This document shows positions 19,321 through 28,496 of a stretch of 64,000 bases of DNA, piece by piece. Each line of letters starts with the position of its first letter. Position 1 is the stretch's first letter. The stretch spans positions 124,001-188,000 of the forward strand of contig NZ_JAMPJU010000001.1 of NCBI RefSeq assembly GCF_025840185.1. The letters are read 5' to 3'. Below the pieces are notes generated by a model. That model was not told where the DNA came from and did no database searches. It saw only the letters and a program-made list of their open reading frames with translations. Made by a program: the position numbers and the translations under genes. The stretch comes from Brenneria izbisi. GTDB taxonomy: Bacteria; Pseudomonadota; Gammaproteobacteria; Enterobacterales; Enterobacteriaceae.

Positions 19321-21694
19321 ACGTGGCCTTGACCGTGGCAAAGACACTACGCGGCGCGCCGGGATGATTTTCGGTGCGGCTGACCGGTGTGGCAATGTAC
19401 GCCTGGTCGGTCAGGTTGCGGCCAACCAACGAAAACTCCAGGTTTTTATTGAGCTTGTAGGAAACCATGGCGTCCAGCCGGTAGTAACCCGCGACGGAGA
19501 AGCTGTTATCGAGATCGCCTTTTCTGGCGCCGACCGCCTGTAGGCCGGAGCCAAATTTCAGGCCGGACAGCGCGCCGCGTTGCAATTCATAGGTTGTCCA
19601 CAAGCTGCCGCTCCATAGCGGTACGCCGGTCAAGCGATTACCCGCTTCATAATCCTGATCGTGGGTGATGCGCGCATCCAGATAGGCGCTGGAGGCGATA
19701 ACCCGCCAGCCGGGGGTGATTTCACCGGTAAGGTCGATTTCCACGCCGCGAACGCGCTGTTCGCCGGTGGTTACCGCATAGTCGGAATCCAGTGGGTCGC
19801 TGGCTTTAACGTTGGTTTTGGTGATCTGGAACACGGCGGTGGTGAGTGAAAGCCGGTCTGGGATCAGATCGATTTTTACGCCGCTTTCAACCTGCCAACC
19901 CTCTTCCGGCGCCAGCGCCAGACCATCACGGGTCTGACCGCTTTGCGGGGCGAAACTTTCCGCATAGCTGGCATACAGCGAAACCGGATTAATCGGTTGA
20001 TAGACCAGCCCCAGCCGTGTGGTCAGCGCACCGTCATTGATATCCGGCTCGCCATCGCCGATTTTCTGATCCATTTCCTGCCAGACGCGATCGTAGCGTA
20101 GTCCCGCCAGCGCCTTCCACTGCGGTGAAAATTCAATCTGATCCTGAAGAAACACCGACGCCATTTTAATATTTTCAACGAAATCCGAGTTTAAACGCGT
20201 TGTCGGCATGGCTGCGCCGTAAACCGGATCATAAATATCGATGGGGTCGATATTGGCGCGGTAGGCGGTAAAGTCCATGCGTGAGCGGCTGTACTGCACG
20301 CCGCTGAGCAAGGTATGGTCGATAGTGCCGGTGTAGAGTTTCAGTTGCGCTTCCAGTTGGGCGTCAATATTGCGCGAATCTTCTACCCGATCGCTATAGC
20401 GGCGGTTAAGCGTGCGGCCATCGTCTTCCAGCGCGCGATAATCTATACCGGTATCATTAACACGGGCATCGTCGTAACGCAGCGAACCGCGTAATGTGAG
20501 TTGGTCATTCACGTTATGCTCGGCGCCCAGCGAAATGCGCGTCTTATGCGCGTTGATTTCCGACCATTTCTCGCCAAGAAAACGTTCTGGCGGCAGGCTG
20601 ACCTGATTGTCTTCACCGACGATCAAACCACGGTCAAAGGGCAGCGTCTGGTTGGTGTAGTCGAGGCCGAAGGTGAAACGCGTCGCGTCGGTCGGCTCCC
20701 AGCGCAAGGCGGTGCTGATGAACTGGCGGCTGCTGCGTGAACGGGCATCCTGGAATCCGTCTTCAGTCTGGAGCGCGCCTGACAAGCGGCCGGAAAGCGT
20801 TTTAGCGTCATTCAGCGGGCCGTTCACCGTTCCTTCGCCGCGCCAGAAGCCGAAACTCCCGGTTTGCAGCGAGGCATCCCCGCCAAATGTATAACTTGGC
20901 TGGCGCGTGACGATATTGATGAGGCCGCCCGGTTGTCCGCGACCGTATAATGCGGAAGCCGGTCCCTTCAATACCTCGATACGCTCCACGTTGGCCAGGT
21001 CGAGAAAGGTTTCGGGACGATCGCCTACCGGGTTGAGCATGACGCCGTCGATGGCGTAGGACGGCGATGAAAAACCGCGCACCATAAAGGTTTCCGCCCG
21101 GTTGCCGGACGTGCCGCTTTGCTGCACGCCGGAGACGTTCTGTAACGCTTCGCTCAGGCTGGTAGTCTGCCGGTCGGTAATGACAGCACGCGGCACCACC
21201 TGAATCGATTGCGGAATATCACGCAACGCGGTATCGGTTTTGGTGCCGGTTGCCGAGCGGGTGGCGCGATAGCCGTTGACCGGGCCGGTTGCGGTTTCCG
21301 CCACGGCGGTGACGGTCACGACATCCGATGTTGTGACGTTGTCACTATCCGGTCTGACGATCAATACCGTCGCGGGAGAAATAAACTGGTAGCTTAATCC
21401 GGTGCCGGCAAGCAGTCGCGCAACCGCGGCTTGCGGCGTCATGGTTCCCGCCACGCCGGGAGAGAATTGTCCCTGCATGACGGCAGCATCGGCAGAGGTT
21501 TGCGTCCCGGTCTGCTGACTGAACAGGAGTAGCGCGTTCTGGAGCGTCTGCGGCGCGATATTTACTGTTTTTAGCTCGCCGATGTTGGCGGGGATAGACG
21601 AAACCGCTTGTTGCGCGGTTGCCGATGTGCTGACGCCGAATGTAAGCATCACCGCGCTGATAATCTCTTTTCCTGCCATCCCCTTTTTTCTCAT
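19316..21694 (-). CDS. TonB-dependent transducer receptor for a ferric siderophore
   Basis: Outer-membrane receptor of 792 residues if started at 21694 (MRKKGMAGKE...), with a signal peptide ending near TATA-like SATAQQ. The next ~80 residues form an STN signalling domain (NIAPQTLQNALLLFSQQTGTQTSAD...LLAGTGLSYQF), the hallmark of receptors that talk to a FecR protein. The plug begins with the DIPQSIQVVPRAVI box and contains GQPGGLINIVTRQP. The beta-barrel ends FATVKATF with terminal Phe. The family is FpvA/FecA/FhuE-like; the siderophore is unknown. An upstream start at 21748 is possible but has no ribosome site. Confidence 0.92.
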   Translation of the reverse strand: MRKKGMAGKEIISAVMLTFGVSTSATAQQAVSSIPANIGELKTVNIAPQTLQNALLLFSQQTGTQTSADAAVMQGQFSPGVAGTMTPQAAVARLLAGTGLSYQFISPATVLIVRPDSDNVTTSDVVTVTAVAETATGPVNGYRATRSATGTKTDTALRDIPQSIQVVPRAVITDRQTTSLSEALQNVSGVQQSGTSGNRAETFMVRGFSSPSYAIDGVMLNPVGDRPETFLDLANVERIEVLKGPASALYGRGQPGGLINIVTRQPSYTFGGDASLQTGSFGFWRGEGTVNGPLNDAKTLSGRLSGALQTEDGFQDARSRSSRQFISTALRWEPTDATRFTFGLDYTNQTLPFDRGLIVGEDNQVSLPPERFLGEKWSEINAHKTRISLGAEHNVNDQLTLRGSLRYDDARVNDTGIDYRALEDDGRTLNRRYSDRVEDSRNIDAQLEAQLKLYTGTIDHTLLSGVQYSRSRMDFTAYRANIDPIDIYDPVYGAAMPTTRLNSDFVENIKMASVFLQDQIEFSPQWKALAGLRYDRVWQEMDQKIGDGEPDINDGALTTRLGLVYQPINPVSLYASYAESFAPQSGQTRDGLALAPEEGWQVESGVKIDLIPDRLSLTTAVFQITKTNVKASDPLDSDYAVTTGEQRVRGVEIDLTGEITPGWRVIASSAYLDARITHDQDYEAGNRLTGVPLWSGSLWTTYELQRGALSGLKFGSGLQAVGARKGDLDNSFSVAGYYRLDAMVSYKLNKNLEFSLVGRNLTDQAYIATPVSRTENHPGAPRSVFATVKATF

Positions 21695-21779
21695 TCTCCA
21701 ACCCTTGTCGTTTATGCCGTTGAAAAGACGATACGCCGCTATCGCCATGACTCTGATTAAAGAACGAAATAGCGGTGGG

Positions 21780-21796
21780 ATTTTTCAGTGAAAAAT
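21780..21796. promoter_or_regulatory. Palindrome upstream of the receptor gene
   Basis: ATTTTTCA-G-TGAAAAAT is a perfect inverted repeat in the receptor/fecR gap. On the minus strand GAAAAAT is followed about 15-20 bases later by CGTTCTT, which loosely recalls promoters of iron-starvation ECF sigma factors (AAAT then CGT). It is offered only as a candidate ECF promoter zone. Confidence 0.3.
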
Positions 21797-21833
21797 GACG
21801 TTTTGTGGAAAAATAGTGGAAAGTTAATTTTTA

Positions 21834-22862
21834 TCAACGTGTTGAGATAACGGTAACCCACGGGCTAATTTGCCGTGCGTTGCCGCCGTGCGCCTGGGCG
21901 ACGGCTCTGAGGGCATCTACTGGCGCGTTAAGATCATAAGCCCCGGTGACTCGCTGTTGCGCCAGCGAACTGTCAGTCAGAAGGATAGCGCCGCGATAAT
22001 GGCGGCGGATTTCATCCACCACATCCGCAATGGGACGATCTTTGACGATCAACATGCCGGCGCGCCAGCCGCCGACGAATTCCGGCGCATCCTTGCCGCG
22101 CTCGACCTGTCCGTTTTTGGCGATACGCACCCAATCACCCGCTTGCAGCGGCGCGCCAATACGCGGCTGGGCCTGCGGCGCGGCGACGGCGACGCGTCCG
22201 TGATTCACCGCCACCATTACGCTATCGGTCATTAGCCTGACATCAAAGGCGGTGCCGAGCACGGTCGTGTCCACCGTTCCTGCCGCCACGCGGAAAGGAC
22301 GCGCCGTATCAGGTTGTACATCGAAATAGGCTTCGCCGGATAGCAGCGTTACCTGCCGCGAGCTGGGTTCGAGCGTCACCTTGATGGCGCTGTCGGCGCC
22401 GAGATAGACGGTGCTGCCGTCATCCAGCCGAATCTGACGGGTTTCCGCGATCCCGGTGGCGTAGTCTGCGGCCAGCCATTGGTTGATGGTGGGTTGCAGC
22501 AGCACCGCAAGACAGACCACGACCGCCGCCGCCGATAGCGTCAGACGGCGGGAAGCGCCGCGCCAGCGTTGAGACGCAGCCGGATGTTGTGGTGGCGTAA
22601 ATCGTGCGGCGCGAGTGTGTAGATTCGGCATGTTGCGCGTTTCATCCAGCAGGTTCCAGACATGCTGCGCTTCAAGCCATGCCCGCTCATTTTCCGTGCT
22701 GCTGTCGCGCCAGGCGTTGAATCGCGCCATAACATCCGTATCGTTCGGATCTTCCTGTAACGCAATCAGCCAGCCGATAGCATCCTGCTGCGCCTGTTTT
22801 TCTTTTTCGTTCGATTGAATGAGATTGCTTCCTATGGAATTGACGGCTTGCCAATAAGCCAC
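21834..22862 (-). CDS. FecR-like anti-sigma factor / signal transducer
   Basis: Inner-membrane protein that carries the signal from the TonB receptor's STN domain to the ECF sigma factor. It has 342 residues: a cytoplasmic N-terminal domain (AIGWLIALQEDPNDTDVMARFNAWR, DUF4880-type), one membrane helix near residues 105-123 (LTLSAAAVVVCLAVLL), then the periplasmic FecR domain (RQIRLDDGSTVYLGADSAI, GEAYFDVQPDTARPFRV). The GTG at 22862 follows the sigma gene after 16 bases, but no clear ribosome site is seen, so the true start may be internal. It lies between the sigma and receptor genes as in fecI-fecR-fecA. Confidence 0.9.
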   Translation of the reverse strand: MAYWQAVNSIGSNLIQSNEKEKQAQQDAIGWLIALQEDPNDTDVMARFNAWRDSSTENERAWLEAQHVWNLLDETRNMPNLHTRAARFTPPQHPAASQRWRGASRRLTLSAAAVVVCLAVLLQPTINQWLAADYATGIAETRQIRLDDGSTVYLGADSAIKVTLEPSSRQVTLLSGEAYFDVQPDTARPFRVAAGTVDTTVLGTAFDVRLMTDSVMVAVNHGRVAVAAPQAQPRIGAPLQAGDWVRIAKNGQVERGKDAPEFVGGWRAGMLIVKDRPIADVVDEIRRHYRGAILLTDSSLAQQRVTGAYDLNAPVDALRAVAQAHGGNARQISPWVTVISTR

Positions 22863-22878
22863 TCACATAAATAACGAA

Positions 22879-23391
22879 TCAGCTTGCTGTTTTTTCAGCA
22901 AGACGCCGACGACAGTGCGCCAGCCCTTCATAAATCAGCGAATGCGCCAGCGTGACGGAAATATTGAGGTGGGCGGCGATCTCTTTCAATTTGCAGCCAT
23001 TGAAACGGTGCATTTCAAGCGCGATACGCGTCCGTTCCGGCAGTTCGGCGATGGCTTCCATGATAATACCTAATTCGCGCCGATGCGCGATGATCTCTTC
23101 CAGCGACGGCTGTTCTTCGGCGACCGTCTCCATATCCGCATCCGTGTCGAACCGGCGCTTTTCGACTCTGGCGCGCCGGATCCAGTCGATGGCGAGATTA
23201 CGTATCATACGGCGAAAATAGCCTACCGGTTCATCAAAAGGGCGGTCCGCCGCGGTTGATTTCAGGCGGATAAACGCTTCCTGCACCACGTCTTCACCGT
23301 GCGAGCGATCGCCGATGATAGTCGTCGCATAGTCAACAAACTCGGCCCGGTGCGCGAGATAGGTGTTCAGGTTTTTCTCGGTATAGCCCAA
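22879..23391 (-). CDS. FecI-like ECF sigma factor
   Basis: ECF-type sigma-70 factor of 170 residues that should direct transcription of the receptor and transport genes when FecR releases it. Region 2 includes DYATTIIGDRSHGEDVVQEAFIRL and YFRRMIRNLAIDWIRR; region 4 includes LPERTRIALEMHRFNGCKLKEIAAHLNIS followed by VTLAHSLIYEGLAHCR. It is the promoter-proximal gene of the seven-gene locus and lies directly behind a Fur box. Confidence 0.92.
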   Translation of the reverse strand: MGYTEKNLNTYLAHRAEFVDYATTIIGDRSHGEDVVQEAFIRLKSTAADRPFDEPVGYFRRMIRNLAIDWIRRARVEKRRFDTDADMETVAEEQPSLEEIIAHRRELGIIMEAIAELPERTRIALEMHRFNGCKLKEIAAHLNISVTLAHSLIYEGLAHCRRRLAEKTAS

Positions 23392-23552
23392 CGGTTGTTA
23401 CCTTAATCCCGAAAACGAGAAGACGATGTAGAGATTGGTTGCATTGCCAGACCCGAGTCTATCCGGTCAGGTTCGCGGCGCAGATGCCTGTATTTTATGA
23501 TTAAACACGCGCCCCCCATCAGGATGGCGGCACGGCGTACTTACGGTGCGGG

Positions 23553-23580
23553 ATTATACTTGATAACAATTATCATTCAA
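23553..23580 (-). promoter_or_regulatory. Fur-boxed promoter of the fecI-like gene
   Basis: On the minus strand TTGAAT (23575-23580) and a perfect TATAAT (23553-23558) are 16 bases apart. TGAATGATAATTGTTATCA (23561-23579) matches the 19-bp Fur consensus (GATAATGATAATCATTATC) well and covers the -35 and spacer. Iron-bound Fur would therefore block the whole locus. Confidence 0.82.
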
Positions 23581-23673
23581 TAGATGGTTGATTTCGCCGG
23601 GATCGTTCCCGTGGATGCCAGACGCATTACCAGACTGGCGTCACGGCTACACTGGATTGAATGACGGCGTAGC

Positions 23674-24573
23674 TTAAAGCAGGCTGATTGCCCACATCCA
23701 TAATGGGAGAGTAGCTATCGACAGCAGCGTGGAAAGACAAATCGCCGAACTGGTGGTCTGACTGTCCTCCCGCGAGCGCGCAAAGCCCAGCACGTTGAGG
23801 CCGGAGGGATTGGCAGCCATCAGCACCAGTACGCTGCGTGGCATGCCGCCGATATTCAACAACAGGCAGGTCAGCAGCACCAGCAAAGGCATGGCGAGCA
23901 GTTTGGCGACAGTGATGCCGACGACAAGCGCGCTGGGACGCAGACGATAGCCGGAGAGATTGGCGCCGAGCACGATAAGCGCGCAGGGCAGCGCCGCCTG
24001 AGCTAACCAGGTCGCCAGCTTCGTGCTCCAGTTCGGCAGCATCAGGTTCGACAGATTGACCGCCGTTCCCAACAGCAGGCCGACAATCATAGGATTGGCG
24101 AGGCTGGCGACCAGAATGCCGGGTTTGAACGGTTCGCTGCCTGCGAAGCTGTCGTAGACGCTTTGAGCACTGAACAGCAGCAGACTGTGTACGGCCAGGA
24201 CGATGAACAACAGCACCAGTCCGTCGTTGCCATACAGCCCTGCTACTATCGCCAGGCCGATCAAGGCATTGTTGGCGAAGGAGGCGGTCAGGCCGAATGG
24301 GGTGGAATGGCCCTGCCTGCGATGGACGAACAGGTTGACCACCGCGAAAATGAGTAATGCAGGAATGAAATACGCGATCAGGATCTGGATGTTCAGGCCA
24401 TTATGCAGCGGCGCGTTGATCATTCCGGTGAACAGCGCCATCGGCATGAACAGTTTGAAAGCAAGGCCGCCTAGTACCTTGTTGGCGTGGGGATCAAGAA
24501 CGCCACGGCGGGCCAGAGCATAACCGAGCATGATCAGCAGGAAGATAGGCAGGATCGTTTGTGACACGGCCAC
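23674..24573 (-). CDS. AEC (auxin efflux carrier)-family transporter
   Basis: Inner-membrane carrier of 299 residues with about ten hydrophobic segments, of the bacterial AEC/MdcF/YfdV type that moves small carboxylates. ILPIFLLIMLGYALARRGVLDPHANKVL near the N-terminus and ALPCALIVLGANLSGYRLRP in the second half are typical. The start is GTG at 24573 with AGGAGG 8 bases upstream. It is divergent from lysR at 24760, so the pair may be regulator and target. Substrate unknown. Confidence 0.88.
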   Translation of the reverse strand: MAVSQTILPIFLLIMLGYALARRGVLDPHANKVLGGLAFKLFMPMALFTGMINAPLHNGLNIQILIAYFIPALLIFAVVNLFVHRRQGHSTPFGLTASFANNALIGLAIVAGLYGNDGLVLLFIVLAVHSLLLFSAQSVYDSFAGSEPFKPGILVASLANPMIVGLLLGTAVNLSNLMLPNWSTKLATWLAQAALPCALIVLGANLSGYRLRPSALVVGITVAKLLAMPLLVLLTCLLLNIGGMPRSVLVLMAANPSGLNVLGFARSREDSQTTSSAICLSTLLSIATLPLWMWAISLL

Positions 24574-24759
24574 GGCGGTAACCTCCTAAAAAAGTGGGCT
24601 AAATCCTATTATTACCGTGGTGTTTCGCTGCTGTCAGCGCAATATTCGGCCTGTTTATGTCGTTGGCATACTAATTGCTTACTAATTGCTATAGTCACAT
24701 AACCTGTTGTTAAGCGTTCGGCGGTAGGCGACGCCATCAATTTCACAGAGGTAGGTCGA

Positions 24760-25680
24760 ATGCAATCGCTCAATCTGCGTCAGATCGAGGTCTTTCGGGC
24801 CGTTATGATCACCGGTTCGATCAACGGCGCCGCGCAACTTCTATATGTGTCTCAACCTGCGGTCAGCCGGATGCTCTCCCATACCGAGGCGCGTATTGGC
24901 TTTCAACTGTTCGAACGGGTTAAGGGACGGTTATACCCTTCCCCAGAAGCGCGTTCTCTCTTCAACGATGTTGAATTGGTCTATCGCGATATTCAGCGCG
25001 TCAACACGACATTGCACAATCTGGTTCAGCAGCGCCATGGCGTACTACGCATCGCCAGCAGCCCCAGTCTGGGGCATCAACTGGTGCCGGATGCCATCGC
25101 TGCTTTCCGACGGTGCAACGAAGCGATCCTCGTCAGCCTGGAATGTCTGCGCCATGCCTTGTTGCGCGAGCGTCTGCTCGACCGGCAGGCCGACTTCGGG
25201 ATTTCCCTGTTTCCGATCGATCATCCCAATCTGCGCGCCATTCCTCTGAGTTATATCCGGGTTCTGGTGATATGTCCTGCGGATCATCCGTTGACTCGCG
25301 TTCCGGCAAATGATCTGCCAGAAGCGCTGGCGGATGCTGCGTTTATCGGCTATGCCGCGGATACCCCGTTTCACAGTTTCATGAATCAGACGTTCGAACG
25401 CGTGGGGCTTCCCTATCGGCCCAGCATTGATGTCGATTCTCCCCACCATGCCTGCGCCCTGGTTAAAAACGGCATCGGTTTTTCCGTCGTCGATGAAATA
25501 TCCTACCGGGCGTCGGGTTCGGAGCGTATGGCGGTGTTGCCGCTCCTTGATGAAGAACGCCTGACCATCAGCCTGGTGCACCTGCGGCGTGAACCTCTGG
25601 CGCAATTTGCGCAGGTATTCGTCGAACATTTGCGCAGCACGCTGGAGGAGGGCGGTTTTCACCTGTTCAAGCTCGATTGA
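24760..25680 (+). CDS. LysR-family transcriptional regulator
   Basis: 306-residue regulator. The helix-turn-helix is near residues 3-62 (LNLRQIEVFRAVMITGSINGAAQLLYVSQPAVSRMLSHTEARIGFQLFERVKGRL in pieces), with an effector domain after about residue 90. The text of the DNA-binding domain resembles OccR/NocR/ArgP-type regulators of opine and amino-acid uptake. It sits between the AEC carrier (divergent) and the D-amino-acid operon (same strand, after three direct repeats), so it probably regulates one or both. Confidence 0.9.
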   Translation: MQSLNLRQIEVFRAVMITGSINGAAQLLYVSQPAVSRMLSHTEARIGFQLFERVKGRLYPSPEARSLFNDVELVYRDIQRVNTTLHNLVQQRHGVLRIASSPSLGHQLVPDAIAAFRRCNEAILVSLECLRHALLRERLLDRQADFGISLFPIDHPNLRAIPLSYIRVLVICPADHPLTRVPANDLPEALADAAFIGYAADTPFHSFMNQTFERVGLPYRPSIDVDSPHHACALVKNGIGFSVVDEISYRASGSERMAVLPLLDEERLTISLVHLRREPLAQFAQVFVEHLRSTLEEGGFHLFKLD

Positions 25681-25727
25681 CATCAGGTTGGATTAACATC
25701 AGTTTCGATTAACATCAGGTTAATCAA
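25680..25727. repeat. Three 16-bp direct repeats before the D-amino-acid operon
   Basis: Imperfect copies ACATCAGGTTGGATTA (25680-25695), ACATCAGTTTCGATTA (25696-25711) and ACATCAGGTTAATCAA (25712-25727) are exactly in register every 16 bases. They begin at the last base of the lysR stop and end about 100 bases before the hydrolase start. Confidence 0.75.
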
Positions 25728-25830
25728 CACCGACATATTGGCATACGACAGATAAGCTCCTCTTCTCCACAATGACCCTACGCACTGCAACGGTTTGCCG
25801 ACACCGAGTCGGTCTTGTGGAGGATATGGC

Positions 25831-26754
25831 ATGCGCGAAATCGTTATCGGCGGCGCCCAACTGGGGGCGATCCAAAAAAGCGACTCAAGAGAAAGCGTGG
25901 TCCAGCGCATGCTGGCGTTATTGGAACAGGCCCGGCAGCAAGCGTGCGAACTCGTGGTCTTTCCCGAACTGGCCCTGACCACCTTCTTTCCACGGTGGTA
26001 TATGGAAGATCAGCGGGAAGTTGATACCTGGTTCGAGCGTGAAATGCCGAATGCGGTGACGCGTCCGTTGTTTGATTTTTCCCGCGAGCACGGTATCGCC
26101 ATCACTTTCGGTTACGCTGAACTAACCCCGGATGGCCATCATTACAACACCTCGATCCTGACCAATCGCCAGGGCGAGATCATAGGGAAATACCGCAAGG
26201 TGCATCTGCCGGGGCATGTTGAGTTCGATATTCATCGGGATTTTCAGCACCTGGAAAAGCGCTATTTCGAACCGGGCGACCTGGGTTTCCCGACCTGGGA
26301 AAGCCAGAATGCCATAATGGGTATGTGCATCTGCAATGATCGCCGCTGGCCGGAGACTTATCGCGTCATGGGGCTGCAAGGGGTGGAACTGATCACGCTG
26401 GGATACAACACGCCGTCGGTAAACGCGCAGAATCGCGGTGAAGATGAAGCGCCGCGGCTGTTTCATTCCGAATTGTGCATGCAGGCCGGCGCGTACCAGA
26501 ACGCCACATGGGTGGTCGGCGTCGCCAAGGCCGGGATCGAAGACGGTTTTCCACTGATGGGCGGCAGCGTGATCGTCGATCCCAACGGTTTCGTGGTCGC
26601 CAAGGCCAAAGGGCAGGATGACGAACTCATCGTCCACCGCTGCGACATGGATCTGTGTCAGTTTGGTAAGAGCACCATCTTCGACTTCGCGCGCCACAGA
26701 CGTATCGAACATTACGGCATCATTACCCGTCAGACTGGCGTTAAACGCCCCTGA
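25831..26754 (+). CDS. N-carbamoyl-D-amino-acid hydrolase (nitrilase superfamily)
   Basis: Carbon-nitrogen hydrolase that splits N-carbamoyl-D-amino acids to D-amino acid, CO2 and ammonia. It has 307 residues (family about 304). The catalytic triad is visible: Glu46 in VVFPELALTTF, Lys123 in GKYRKVHLPGH and Cys168 in MCICNDRRWPE, and the HRDFQHLEKRYFEPGDLGF stretch is typical of this subfamily. The ATG at 25831 is preceded by GGAGG at 7 bases. It heads an operon with a peptide-type ABC transporter and a D-aminoacylase. Exact specificity within the carbamoylase group is inferred. Confidence 0.88.
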   Translation: MREIVIGGAQLGAIQKSDSRESVVQRMLALLEQARQQACELVVFPELALTTFFPRWYMEDQREVDTWFEREMPNAVTRPLFDFSREHGIAITFGYAELTPDGHHYNTSILTNRQGEIIGKYRKVHLPGHVEFDIHRDFQHLEKRYFEPGDLGFPTWESQNAIMGMCICNDRRWPETYRVMGLQGVELITLGYNTPSVNAQNRGEDEAPRLFHSELCMQAGAYQNATWVVGVAKAGIEDGFPLMGGSVIVDPNGFVVAKAKGQDDELIVHRCDMDLCQFGKSTIFDFARHRRIEHYGIITRQTGVKRP

Positions 26755-26865
26755 GCCTGAGACCACAAGCCACGCGCCGGCTGCAAACCACGGTCTTGGA
26801 TATCCGGCGTTGCTTCACACAGCAAGTCCCGACATCAAACATTGCCATTTTGAGGAGTCTTAAGA

Positions 26866-28464
26866 ATGAAAATGTATCCATCCCGTTGTCTGATCGCCAG
26901 TCTGTTGTTGCCGTTCGGCATGAGCGCCGCCTTGTTCGCCTCATCCTCCCTGGCTGCGGAGAAAACCCTGTATGCGGTGATGTCGTCATCCTTGCGCGTG
27001 CTTGATCCGATCGCGACGACGGCGCAGATCACCCGTAACCACGGTTACATGATTTACGATACCTTGATCGGGATGAACGAGAACTTTGAGCCCAAGCCGC
27101 AAATGGCCGACTGGAGCGTTTCGCCAGACGGTCTGACCTACACTTTTACGTTGCGTGACGGTCTGCTTTGGCATGACGGCAAGCCGGTCACCGCCGCGGA
27201 TTGCGTCGCCTCTATTAAGCGCTGGGCGCGGTACGACGTCGGCGGTCAGTTAATGATGAAGTACACCGCCGCAATTACCGCCACCAACGACAAAACCATC
27301 ACCCTGACGCTGGCCAAACCTTTCGGCTATGTTCTGCAACTGCTGGCCAAACCTTCGTCAGTCGCGGCATTCATGATGCCGGAGCGGGTTGCCAACACGC
27401 CTGACGGCAAAATGATTACCGATTACACCGGTTCCGGCCCGTATAAATTTGTCGCCGGTGAGTTCGATCCCGGTAATCGCGTGGTTTACGAGAAATTCCA
27501 GCAATATGTGCCGCGCCAGGAGCCGGCGAGCGGCACCGTGGGCGGTAAAGTGGTCAAAGTCGATCGCGTGGAATGGATCAACATGCCGGACCGTATGACG
27601 GCGATTAATGCGTTGTCCTCCGGCGACATCGATTTCATCGAACAGTTGCCGATCGATCTGTTGCCGATGGTGCAAGCCAATCCTGAACTCAAGTCCGGGG
27701 TGCTGAGCAAACTGGGAGCGATGACCGGCGGACGGATGAACTTCCTGTATCCGCCGTTCGATAACCCGGACATTCGTCGCGCCGCACTGCTGGCGATGAA
27801 CCAGAAAGACGTGCTCGATGCATTGGTGGGCAACCCGGAATACTTCAAGCTGTGCGCCTCGGTATTCGGTTGCGGCACGACTCTGGAAACGCAGGCGGGC
27901 GGCGAGTCGCTGCTTAACGGCGGCGATCTGGAAGCGGCTAAAGCGCTATTGAAGAAGGCTGGTTATGACGGCACGCCGGTGGTGATCATGCAGCCGACCG
28001 ACGTGCCGAGTCAGGCGCCGCAACCGGTGGTGGTGGCTCAGGCTTTGCGCAAGGCGGGCTTCAAGGTTGATTTGCAACCAATGGACTGGCAGACGTTGGT
28101 ATCGCGCCGGGCCAACCAGAATCCGCCGTCACAGGGCGGCTGGAACCTGTTCTTCACTTACTGGAACGCGGAAACCATCTGGAATCCGGTGGTCAATCCG
28201 ATGCTTGATGGCGGCGGACGTCAGGGCGCCTGGTTTGGCTGGCCGACTGACCCGACGATGAACGAACTGCGGGTGGATTTCGCCACCGCCACCGATCCGG
28301 TCAGGCAGAAAACGATTGCGGTGGAGATCCAAAAACGCGCGATGGATCAGGTCAGTTACATCCCGTTAGGCCAGTTTTATGACGTGGCGGTCTGGAACAA
28401 CCGTATCAGTCACCTGATGGCCGGGCCGTCCACGGTGTTCTGGAACGTCGAGAAAAGCGACTGA
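26866..28464 (+). CDS. Dipeptide/oligopeptide-type ABC substrate-binding protein
   Basis: Periplasmic family-5 solute-binding protein, 532 residues, with a signal peptide (MKMYPSRCLIASLLLPFGMS...LAAEK). SBP-5 features include GLTYTFTLRDGLLWHDGKPVTAADCVASIKRW in parts, TGSGPYKFV and PDRMTAINALSSGDIDFIEQLP. GAGGAG lies 8 bases before the ATG. Four genes for the rest of the transporter and the D-aminoacylase follow closely. By context the ligand is an N-acylated or N-carbamoylated D-amino acid or a D-residue peptide. Confidence 0.92.
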   Translation: MKMYPSRCLIASLLLPFGMSAALFASSSLAAEKTLYAVMSSSLRVLDPIATTAQITRNHGYMIYDTLIGMNENFEPKPQMADWSVSPDGLTYTFTLRDGLLWHDGKPVTAADCVASIKRWARYDVGGQLMMKYTAAITATNDKTITLTLAKPFGYVLQLLAKPSSVAAFMMPERVANTPDGKMITDYTGSGPYKFVAGEFDPGNRVVYEKFQQYVPRQEPASGTVGGKVVKVDRVEWINMPDRMTAINALSSGDIDFIEQLPIDLLPMVQANPELKSGVLSKLGAMTGGRMNFLYPPFDNPDIRRAALLAMNQKDVLDALVGNPEYFKLCASVFGCGTTLETQAGGESLLNGGDLEAAKALLKKAGYDGTPVVIMQPTDVPSQAPQPVVVAQALRKAGFKVDLQPMDWQTLVSRRANQNPPSQGGWNLFFTYWNAETIWNPVVNPMLDGGGRQGAWFGWPTDPTMNELRVDFATATDPVRQKTIAVEIQKRAMDQVSYIPLGQFYDVAVWNNRISHLMAGPSTVFWNVEKSD

Positions 28465-28496
28465 TTGCGATGTGAATAATGTCTTCGGAGGTCCCT

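Noticed and set aside
22952-23221. Plus-strand frame opposite the ECF sigma gene
   Set aside because: Antisense shadow; the minus-strand sigma domain text is clear.
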